Shown here in pieces: positions 7,497 to 14,084 of a DNA stretch of 64,000 nt. The first letter of the stretch is position 1, and each line of letters starts with the position of its first letter. The position numbers and the translations under genes were made by a program. The stretch is from Kribbella jejuensis (GTDB taxonomy: Bacteria; Actinomycetota; Actinomycetes; Propionibacteriales; Kribbellaceae), in the NCBI RefSeq assembly GCF_006715085.1, contig NZ_VFMM01000003.1, positions 1 through 64,000 of the forward strand. Direction: 5' to 3'. Below the pieces are notes generated by a model. It made no database searches. It worked only from the letters and a program-made list of their open reading frames with translations, and had not been told where the DNA came from.

Positions 7497-8653
7497 CTGA
7501 CTACACACCGTCCAAGGACGACAAGTTCTCCTTCGGGCTGTGGACCGTCGGCTGGCGAGGCGTCGACGTCTTCGGTACCGCGGTACGCCCGGCGATGGAC
7601 CCGGTGCACGCGGTCGAGAAGCTCGCGGAGTTGGGCGCCGCCGCGGTGACGTTCCACGATCAGGACGTCGTACCGGACGACAGCACCCGTGACCAGGTGC
7701 TCGAGCGGTTCAAGAAGGCGCTCGCCGAGACCGGTCTGGGCGTCGAGATGATGACGACCGACCTGTTCAGCCACCCCGTCTTCAAGGACGGCGGCCTGAC
7801 CGCGAACGATCGTCAGGTACGGCGGTACGCGCTGGCCAAGGTGCTGCGCAACGTCGACCTGGCAGCCGAGCTCGGCGCGACGACGTACGTACTGTGGGGC
7901 GGCCGCGAAGGTGCCGAGTCGGGCGGGTCGAAGGACGTCCGCGCGGCGCTGGACCGCTACAAGGAGTCGATGGACCTGCTCTGCGCGTACGTCCGCGAGC
8001 AGGGCTACGACATCCGGTTCGCGCTGGAGCCGAAGCCGAACGAGCCGCGCGGCGACATCCTGCTGCCGTCGATCGGCCATGCCATTGCCTTCATCAACGA
8101 CCTGGCCGACCCCGAACTGGTCGGCATCAACCCCGAGGTCGGGCACGAGGAGATGGCCGGCCTGAACTACGCGCACGGCATCGCCCAGGCGCTGTGGCAC
8201 GGGAAGCTGTACCACATCGACCTCAACGGGCAGCACGGTCCGCGCTTCGACCAGGACCTGCGGTTCGGTGCCGGCAACCTGCGCGGCGCGTTCTGGACGG
8301 TCGACGCACTGCAGGGATCGGGCACCTACCCGGCGTACGAGGGTCACATCCACTTCGACTACAAGCCGCCGCGGACCGAGGACGAGGAAGGCGTCTGGGA
8401 GACGGCCCGGGCGTGCATGCGCAACTACCTGATCCTGCGCGACAAGGTAAAGGCGTTCCGTGCGGACCCCGAGGTCGCCGAGGCGCTGGCCGCGGCGCGG
8501 GTCGCGGAGCTGTCCGAGCCGACCCTGGGCGAGGGCGAGTCCCTGGCCGACCTCCGCAACGAGAAGTACGACCGCGACGCACTGGCCGATCGCGGGCTCG
8601 GCTTCGAGAAGCTCGACCAGCTCGCGATGGAGCACCTGCTCGGCGTGCGGTAG
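7493..8653 (+). CDS. xylA: Xylose isomerase
   Basis: The product is a 386-residue enzyme interconverting D-xylose and D-xylulose with two divalent metals, of the short actinobacterial class. It has TFHDQDVVP with catalytic H55, YVLWGGREGAE, EPKPNEPRGD (metal ligand near residue 180), NPEVGHEEMAG, and IDLNGQHGPRFDQDLRFG near residues 240-260. The ATG overlaps the stop of the oxidoreductase (ATGA). A longer in-frame extension inside the upstream gene is rejected. No xylulokinase gene is adjacent. The epoxide hydrolase ends four bases beyond on the other strand. Confidence 0.95.
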   Translation: MTDYTPSKDDKFSFGLWTVGWRGVDVFGTAVRPAMDPVHAVEKLAELGAAAVTFHDQDVVPDDSTRDQVLERFKKALAETGLGVEMMTTDLFSHPVFKDGGLTANDRQVRRYALAKVLRNVDLAAELGATTYVLWGGREGAESGGSKDVRAALDRYKESMDLLCAYVREQGYDIRFALEPKPNEPRGDILLPSIGHAIAFINDLADPELVGINPEVGHEEMAGLNYAHGIAQALWHGKLYHIDLNGQHGPRFDQDLRFGAGNLRGAFWTVDALQGSGTYPAYEGHIHFDYKPPRTEDEEGVWETARACMRNYLILRDKVKAFRADPEVAEALAAARVAELSEPTLGEGESLADLRNEKYDRDALADRGLGFEKLDQLAMEHLLGVR

Positions 8654-8657
8654 CCCC

Positions 8658-9713
8658 TCAGAGCTTCGCGAAGAAGGCGCGGAGGTCCTCGACGACGAGC
8701 CCGGGGACCTCCAGCGCCGCGAAGTGCCCGCCGCGGTCGAACTCGGTGTAGTGCACGACGTCGAACTCCCGCTCGACGAGCCGGCGGACCGTGCTGTCGT
8801 TCGGGAACACGGCGAGGCCGGTGCGTACCGGACAGTACCGGACCTGCGCGCCCCACGCCGACTGCGCTTCGCGGTACAGCCTCGCCTGCGATCCCGCGGT
8901 CCGCGTCAACCAGGTCAACGTGACGGTGTCGAGGATCTGATCGTTGCTGACGGCACCTTCTCGGTGACCGTAGTCGTCGTACCACTCGAGGTTCCAGGCC
9001 AGTTGCCCGATCGGGGAGTCGAGCAACGAATAGGCGAGCGTCTGCGGGCGGGTGCTCTGGATCGCGGCGTACCCGGATCGTTCGTTCTGCCAACGATCCA
9101 GCCCGCTCAGCCGTTGCTGCTCCGCCTCGGTCAGCTCCTCGCCCTGCGGGAACACGAAGTACCCGTCGAGGTGCAGGCCGATCACCCGCTCCGGCACGAT
9201 CCGCGCCAGCGCCGGCCCGATCCGGGCGCCCCAGTCGTACCCATGGACGCCGTACCGGGAGAAGCCGAGCTGCTCCATCAACGCGATCCAGGCGCGCGCG
9301 ATCCGGTCGACACCCCAGCCGCTCGTGGTCGTCACGCCGCTGAACCCGAACCCGGGCATCGTCGGCACGACCACGGTGAAGTCCTTCGCGAGCGCGTCGA
9401 TCACGTCCAGGTAGTCCGACGCCGCGCCCGGCCAACCGTGGAGCAGCAACAACGGCGTACCACGACCGGCCTGCAGGTAGTGCACCCGTTGCCCGTCGAT
9501 CTCGGTCACGAACTGTGGATACGTATTCAGCCGTTTCTCGAACCGGCGCCAGTCGTACGCCGTCCGCCAGTACTCGGTCACGTCGCGCAGCCGGCCGAGC
9601 TCCACGCCGTACGACGAACCCGCGTCCGGCAACTGGTCCGGCCAGCGCGCCGCGTCCAGCCGGCGCTGCAACTCGTCCAACTCCGCCTGCGGTACCTCTG
9701 CTCGAAACTCCAT
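8658..9713 (-). CDS. Epoxide hydrolase (alpha/beta hydrolase fold)
   Basis: The product has 351 residues. The N-terminal epoxide-hydrolase cap/leader segment has QAELDELQRRLDAARWPD. The oxyanion motif HGWPG and nucleophile HGYDWG (Asp) follow, with the general base His in GGHFAALE near the C-terminus. It would open epoxides to diols in the cytosol; the physiological substrate is unknown. The start is set at the ATG giving MEFRAEVP; upstream residues read as non-protein. TAGCGT lies 7 bases before this ATG, so the transcript may be leaderless. It is convergent with xylA and divergent from the small gene at 9768. Confidence 0.88.
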   Translation of the reverse strand: MEFRAEVPQAELDELQRRLDAARWPDQLPDAGSSYGVELGRLRDVTEYWRTAYDWRRFEKRLNTYPQFVTEIDGQRVHYLQAGRGTPLLLLHGWPGAASDYLDVIDALAKDFTVVVPTMPGFGFSGVTTTSGWGVDRIARAWIALMEQLGFSRYGVHGYDWGARIGPALARIVPERVIGLHLDGYFVFPQGEELTEAEQQRLSGLDRWQNERSGYAAIQSTRPQTLAYSLLDSPIGQLAWNLEWYDDYGHREGAVSNDQILDTVTLTWLTRTAGSQARLYREAQSAWGAQVRYCPVRTGLAVFPNDSTVRRLVEREFDVVHYTEFDRGGHFAALEVPGLVVEDLRAFFAKL

Positions 9714-9767
9714 GCCGGCAACGCTAGAAGCAGTACCGGACAGCCGTTGACCGCTACGCTCGACCTC

Positions 9768-10070
9768 ATGAAATACGTCGCACGGATCGTCGAGGTGCCG
9801 GACCACGGCATCAAGCTGGAACCGGTGGACGGGACCACGGTTCCGGACCGACCGACCGAGGTGAACCTGCTCGGGATGGCGATCGCGCTGGCGCTCGGCG
9901 CGGCCGGGTACCGGCATCATGCCGAGCAGCGGGACCCGGAGCTCCAGACGCTGGACGCGCTGCTCGTGGGTGACGCGGTGATGCCGTGGAAACCGGGCAC
10001 CGGCGGGTTCCTGGTGTGCGAGCTGAACGACGGTCGGCCGACGTGTGAGGTGCGGCCGGAGGCTGAGTGA
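9768..10070 (+). CDS. Small conserved-looking protein of unknown function
   Basis: The product has 100 residues, beginning MKYVARIVEV and ending in an acidic tail. It shows mixed alpha/beta character with an Ala/Leu-rich helix (MAIALALGAAGYRHH) and no cysteine cluster or signal peptide. TACGCT sits 7 bases before the ATG, consistent with a leaderless start. It is divergent from the epoxide hydrolase and only six bases before the DUF2071 gene, so the two are likely co-transcribed. No family recognised. Confidence 0.55.
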   Translation: MKYVARIVEVPDHGIKLEPVDGTTVPDRPTEVNLLGMAIALALGAAGYRHHAEQRDPELQTLDALLVGDAVMPWKPGTGGFLVCELNDGRPTCEVRPEAE

Positions 10071-10076
10071 GCCGGC

Positions 10077-10790
10077 GTGAGCTGGCCGGATTCACCTGTG
10101 CTGCCGCGGCCGCGGATCCTGCGGCAGCGGTGGCTCGATCTGACCTTTGTGCATTGGGCTTTCGAGCCCGATCAGCTCGCGCACTTCTTCCCGCCGGGTA
10201 CGCGACCGGACACCTTCGAGGGGCGAACGTACGTCGGCCTCGTGCCGTTCCGGATGGTCGACACCGGCCTGCCAGTGGGTCCAGGTGTGCCGTACTTCGG
10301 CTCGTTCCTGGAGACCAACATCCGGCTGTACTCCGTCGACGACACCGGCCGGCGTGGTGTCGTCTTCCTGAGCCTCGATGCGAACCGGCTGGCTGTCGTC
10401 GCGGCCGCCCGGAGCGTGTTCGGCTTGCCGTACCGGTGGGCGCGGATGACGCACGAACGCGACCGCAATCGCCACCACTACACCTCGACCGTACGAGGCT
10501 CCGGCGCCTCCGCGACCGTTGACGTCGAGATGGGTGACCGTCTGCCGACCGGACCGTTGGAGGACTTCCTCACCGCCCGATGGGGCCTGCATGTCCACCG
10601 CGCCGGGCAGACCTGGTACCTGCCGAACCAGCACCCGCGGTGGATCCTGCACACCGCGACGCTGACCACGCTGGACGCGGACAGCCTGCTCAGATCGGTC
10701 GGTCTCGATCCGCCCGACCGCGCACCGGATCACGTCGCTTTCAGCGCAGGCGTTCCGGCAGAGTTCGCTGTCGCAGCCAGGTCCGGTTAA
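10077..10790 (+). CDS. DUF2071 (YqjF-like) family protein
   Basis: The product has 237 residues. The characteristic opening LRQRWLDLTFVHWAFEPD, then TFEGRTYVGLVPFRM and the later SLDANRLAVVAAAR match the DUF2071/YqjF group, a cytosolic beta-rich fold related to acetoacetate decarboxylase-like barrels. No catalytic role is established. It uses a GTG start six bases after the preceding stop. Its 3' end overlaps the TPR gene stop on the other strand by 4 bases. Confidence 0.8.
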   Translation: MSWPDSPVLPRPRILRQRWLDLTFVHWAFEPDQLAHFFPPGTRPDTFEGRTYVGLVPFRMVDTGLPVGPGVPYFGSFLETNIRLYSVDDTGRRGVVFLSLDANRLAVVAAARSVFGLPYRWARMTHERDRNRHHYTSTVRGSGASATVDVEMGDRLPTGPLEDFLTARWGLHVHRAGQTWYLPNQHPRWILHTATLTTLDADSLLRSVGLDPPDRAPDHVAFSAGVPAEFAVAARSG

Positions 10791-11509
10791 CGGATCAGTT
10801 CCTCGGTCTGGGCGACCAGCCAGGGAATGCCCAGTTGCTGCGCCCAGCGGTTCACCTCGGTCGCGAGGCCCTTTGATCCCGCGGTGTCGCCCTCGTCGCG
10901 AAGGAGGATTGCTAGGTGGGCCTGTTGGGCGAGGGTTGGACGCAAGTGGCCGTTCTTCTGCAGTAGTTCGGTTGAGCGCTCCCACTGTTGTCTTGCGACC
11001 TCGAGGTTCCCAGCCGCGTGCGAGTGGTGGCCGAGGTGGCGGAGGGCCTGTGCCTTCGTCAGTTCGTCGCCGAGTTCGAGTGCGAGGGTGTAGTGCTCGA
11101 TGGCTTCGTTCGGCTGCTCGTAGAGGTTGTCGGCGATCGCTCCGGCCCAGAAGTTCGCCGTACCGAGGCGGGCGTCGTCGGGGGCGTCCTTGATGAGCGT
11201 CAGCATGCGGTCGCGCAGCTCGCGGTCGCCTGACTTGAAGAGGGCGTTCGCATAGTCGTTGCGGAGCTTGAGCATTGCGAGATCCCACGAGTCCTCGGCG
11301 ACTGCGCCGAGGGCGGCCGTTGCGTGGTCGGATTGTTGTCCGAAGTCGCGGTCGACGGCAACGGACGCTCGGGCGAGCGCGAGGATCTCCTGCTCTCCGG
11401 GGTCGTCGGTCTGGGCGGAATCGAGGAGGTCGGCGGCGGCAGTCCAATGGCCGGCGAGCATCAGTGTCTCGGCTGCGTCGGCGACCGCGGCGGCTGGTAG
11501 TTGGCTCAT
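10787..11509 (-). CDS. Tetratricopeptide-repeat protein
   Basis: The product has 240 residues and is almost entirely helical, with TPR-like pairs such as ADAAETLMLAGHWTAAADLL, AIEHYTLALELGDELTKAQA and LEVARQQWERSTELLQKNG. It is presumably a cytosolic protein-interaction scaffold. The ATG giving MSQLPAAA is preferred: TACAGT (minus strand, 11522-11517) lies 7 bases upstream, a leaderless configuration, and the longer reading frame would run into the operator. It is divergent from the MarR regulator, whose palindrome abuts this -10 box. Confidence 0.75.
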   Translation of the reverse strand: MSQLPAAAVADAAETLMLAGHWTAAADLLDSAQTDDPGEQEILALARASVAVDRDFGQQSDHATAALGAVAEDSWDLAMLKLRNDYANALFKSGDRELRDRMLTLIKDAPDDARLGTANFWAGAIADNLYEQPNEAIEHYTLALELGDELTKAQALRHLGHHSHAAGNLEVARQQWERSTELLQKNGHLRPTLAQQAHLAILLRDEGDTAGSKGLATEVNRWAQQLGIPWLVAQTEELIR

Positions 11510-11516
11510 GCTGGGC

Positions 11517-11536
11517 ACTGTATTTCGACGTCGAAA
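11517..11536. promoter_or_regulatory. TPR gene -10 box with adjacent MarR-type palindrome
   Basis: TTTCGACGTCGAAA (11523-11536) is a perfect 14-bp palindrome between two divergent genes, directly upstream of TACAGT on the minus strand (11522-11517). The neighbouring MarR protein is the obvious candidate ligand, repressing the TPR gene and probably itself. Confidence 0.6.
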
Positions 11537-11576
11537 GATTTGACAACTAACCTTCAGTGGATGAAAAGTTGGATGG

Positions 11577-12071
11577 GTGAAGGATTTTGTGGACACTCAC
11601 GTCGACCTCTGGTCCGGGGAGCTGCCGGAGCTGGACCGCGACGTCGAGGGGATCACGGTGCGGCTGCAGGTGCTCACGCGGTACCTCGAGCGCCGGCGGG
11701 AGGCCGTGCTGGCGACGTACGGGCTGCAGCTCTGGGAGTTCAAGACGCTGCACATGCTGCGCCGCGGCGGTTCGCCGTACCGAGCGACGCCTGGGCAGCT
11801 CGCCCGGCAGCTGGGCATGTCGCCGGCCGCGCTGACGAACCGGCTCGACGCGCTGGAGCGTCGTGGGTACGTCGAACGCACGCACGACCGCGACGACCGC
11901 CGCAAGGTTGTCGCGACGCTCACGCCGGAGGGGAACGAGCTCTGGGAGCGCGGAATCGGCGACATCCTCCGCGTCGAGAAGGAGCTCGTCCACCACCTCC
12001 CCGGACCCGATCGAACCACCCTCGACGACCTGCTGCGCCGCCTCGTCGTGGTCACCGGAGAAGATTTCTAG
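11577..12071 (+). CDS. MarR family transcriptional regulator
   Basis: The product has 164 residues with a dimerising winged helix. The recognition region is ATPGQLARQLGMSPAALTNRL, followed by the wing THDRDDRRKVVATLTPEG, with flanking dimerisation helices. This is the usual size for the family. A GTG start at 11577 is used; a GTG at 11589 is an alternative. It is divergently arranged with the TPR gene, sharing the palindrome at 11523-11536, which it likely binds. The ligand is unknown. Confidence 0.85.
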   Translation: MKDFVDTHVDLWSGELPELDRDVEGITVRLQVLTRYLERRREAVLATYGLQLWEFKTLHMLRRGGSPYRATPGQLARQLGMSPAALTNRLDALERRGYVERTHDRDDRRKVVATLTPEGNELWERGIGDILRVEKELVHHLPGPDRTTLDDLLRRLVVVTGEDF

Positions 12072-12139
12072 CCGCCGCGTGTCAAGATCGCCCGTCCGCT
12101 TCCGACGTACCTGTGTAAACGTCGAGAAAGGACGGACCG

Positions 12140-12313
12140 ATGGAACCCCTCAACCTGATGGTGTCGCTGAGCCACTTCGCCAACGAGGACCCCAAGAACA
12201 AGCACGGTCTGAGCACACCGGCCGGCCGCCGTCGCAAGCTCAAGCTCTGGCGGCTGGGCGGTAGAGGGCATAGTGCATCGGTCCGCTATGCGGGAGTTCC
12301 AGCTCCGCGATGA
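12140..12313 (+). CDS. Possible small basic protein (57 residues)
   Basis: The ATG follows AAAGGACG with suitable spacing. The product begins MEPLNLMVSLSHFANEDP and contains the basic run GRRRKLKLW. The last 20 or so codons lie antisense to the GNAT gene end, so the true product may be eroded or the ORF spurious. No family recognised. Confidence 0.3.
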   Translation: MEPLNLMVSLSHFANEDPKNKHGLSTPAGRRRKLKLWRLGGRGHSASVRYAGVPAPR

Positions 12314-12824
12314 CGGTGAAGCCGAAGGATTCGTAGAAGCCCACGTTGGCGGGGTCCTGGGTCTCTACGAACGTGGGGGAGTTGGCCGCGTCGGCCATCG
12401 CCAGGCCGGGGCTGATGACTGCGTGGCCGAGGCCTTGGCGTTGACGGTCCGGGTGGACAGCGGCCAGCGCCAGAAGCCAGGCGGGGGTTCTGGGGTGGAA
12501 GAGCGCGATCGCCTGGCCGTACTCGGCGGTGAGGTCGGCCCTCGAGCCGGCGAGCTGCTTGAACTCCTCGGCGTGCGGCGCGAATACCTTGGCGGGCATG
12601 TCCGGCGGGAACCAGATCGCGACCGCGCTGACGTCGTCCGTGACCCACACGCGGCCGTGCGGCAGACCGATGCCGGCGACGAACAGCCGGTGGTACTGCG
12701 TGAGCCGCTCGAGGTACCCGTCCGGGTCGAGGCACGCGCGGGTCATTGGGTAGTCGAGCAAGGCCTGCGTCAGCGTGTCGACCGCCGCGTCGACGTCCGC
12801 CTCCGTTGCCTCGCGCACCTTCAT
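12240..12824 (-). CDS. GNAT family N-acetyltransferase
   Basis: The product has 194 residues. The GNAT core shows acetyl-CoA-binding HPDRQRQGLGHAVI (Q/R-x-x-G-x-G/A pattern) and the C-terminal ETQDPANVGFYESFGF. It would acetylate an unknown small molecule or amine in the cytosol. The ATG overlaps the stop of the SGNH hydrolase gene (ATGA), so the two form a two-gene operon. The longer reading frame upstream is inside the hydrolase and rejected. Confidence 0.82.
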   Translation of the reverse strand: MKVREATEADVDAAVDTLTQALLDYPMTRACLDPDGYLERLTQYHRLFVAGIGLPHGRVWVTDDVSAVAIWFPPDMPAKVFAPHAEEFKQLAGSRADLTAEYGQAIALFHPRTPAWLLALAAVHPDRQRQGLGHAVISPGLAMADAANSPTFVETQDPANVGFYESFGFTVIAELELPHSGPMHYALYRPAARA

Positions 12825-13615
12825 CGGTCGAGCTCGGCCAGGATCAGATCGGCGACCGCGCGCATCCCGGCGGCGTTCGGGTGGTACGGGACGAAGCCGC
12901 CGAGCGTCGGTGGCAGCATCGTGAACCCGGTCGTCCACGGTTCGGGAGATCCGATCGCGTGATCGCGGCTGGCAGCGGACGCGGTGATCAGGTCCGCCCC
13001 TGTTGCCGCCGCTGCCTTCGCGAACGACGCGGCGAGTCCGTCGGCCATCATCGCGATGCTCGGCAGCTGTTCCTCGTTGAGCGGTACGTCGAACCGCGGC
13101 CGGGTGGCCGGTCCGACCAGGGTCAGGTAGTCGACGAGCATGATCCGCGCCTGGGGCGAACGTTCGCGGGCCTGCTCGACCACGGTGGTCAGCGAGTCCG
13201 TGAGGGTCTGGTACGCCGCTTCGTCCTTGAGGTAGCTGACCCGCGCGCGGATCCGGTTCGCGACCCTGCGGCCGAAGATCGTGGCCGGCTTCGCGATCGT
13301 GTTGAGGAAGCTGCCGCGCAGGAACGTACCGACGTACTCGAGGTCGTTGCCGCCGACCGTGATCGTGACGAGCGCTGTGTCGGGGGTGAGTGCATCGAGC
13401 TGCGGTGGCGCGTCGTTCTGCGGGGTGTCGAGGAGGTGCGCGGTGGTAGCGCCGGAGTACGTCACGTCGACCAGGTCGAGACCGCGGCCGGCGGCGACCA
13501 GGTGGGCGTAGTTGTTGCCCGAACGACCCGCGGGCAGATCTACCATCGGGCTGATCCCCGGCCCGGCCGCGAACGAGCTGCCGAGTGCGACGTACCGACT
13601 GCCGGATGCGATCAC
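12821..13615 (-). CDS. SGNH/GDSL-type esterase
   Basis: The product is about 264 residues. Block I is YVALGSSFAAGPGI with the nucleophile serine, the Gly/Asn oxyanion block is VGGNDLEYVG, and block V is YHPNAAGM with the catalytic histidine. This resembles actinobacterial SGNH lipases/esterases, but no signal peptide is visible with this start. The GTG at 13615 is chosen because TATGGT lies exactly 6 bases upstream (leaderless) and the divergent cupin starts at 13644. Substrate unknown; co-translated with a GNAT. Confidence 0.78.
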   Translation of the reverse strand: MIASGSRYVALGSSFAAGPGISPMVDLPAGRSGNNYAHLVAAGRGLDLVDVTYSGATTAHLLDTPQNDAPPQLDALTPDTALVTITVGGNDLEYVGTFLRGSFLNTIAKPATIFGRRVANRIRARVSYLKDEAAYQTLTDSLTTVVEQARERSPQARIMLVDYLTLVGPATRPRFDVPLNEEQLPSIAMMADGLAASFAKAAAATGADLITASAASRDHAIGSPEPWTTGFTMLPPTLGGFVPYHPNAAGMRAVADLILAELDR

Positions 13616-13643
13616 CGGATCACCATAGAACGAAGGGACAAAT

Positions 13644-14075
13644 ATGTTCACTCGGGGAGTACTCGCCGCCGTGGCTGCCGGGGGACTGGCGATCGGGCTG
13701 GTCCCGTCCGTCGCCGACGCGACACCGAGCTCGGGCGTGACCGCGACGATCATCTCGAAGTCGACGATCGGGCGGACGGACTACGTACTACGCGAGATCA
13801 CGATCCAGCCGGGCGGTACTACCGGCTGGCATTTCCACGACGGGACCCTGTACGCGTTCGTGAAGGCGGGGATGTTGACGCACTCCGGGTCGAACTGCAA
13901 GACCGACGGGGTGTATCGCGCGGGGGCTGCGTTCACGGAGCCGAGCGGGTCCGATCATGTGCATGTCGGGCGGAACCTCGGGCCGAAGCCTCTCGTTCTC
14001 GATGTCCTGTACGTGCTGCCGACGGGCAGTCCGCTCTCCGAGGACGCACCGAACCCGGGGTGCCCGTTCCAGTAG
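13644..14075 (+). CDS. Secreted cupin-domain protein
   Basis: The product has 143 residues. A Sec-type signal peptide covers residues 1 to about 26 (hydrophobic LAAVAAGGLAIGLV, cleavage near ADA). A small cupin barrel follows with the metal-binding first motif GGTTGWHFHDG and a histidine pair DHVHVG in the second motif. It probably binds a metal or small molecule outside the cytoplasm. GAAGGGAC provides a ribosome site. A C-terminal NPGCPFQ and an internal SNCKTD could form a disulfide. Confidence 0.78.
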   Translation: MFTRGVLAAVAAGGLAIGLVPSVADATPSSGVTATIISKSTIGRTDYVLREITIQPGGTTGWHFHDGTLYAFVKAGMLTHSGSNCKTDGVYRAGAAFTEPSGSDHVHVGRNLGPKPLVLDVLYVLPTGSPLSEDAPNPGCPFQ

Positions 14076-14084
14076 CCTGCCGCC

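Noticed and set aside
5039..8653. Complete xylose catabolic operon
   Set aside because: No xylulokinase or xylose transporter is present, so only a partial xylose-type cluster is called.
12068..12271. 67-residue minus-strand ORF
   Set aside because: No ribosome site; the opposite strand carries an ORF with a better start, itself only weakly supported.
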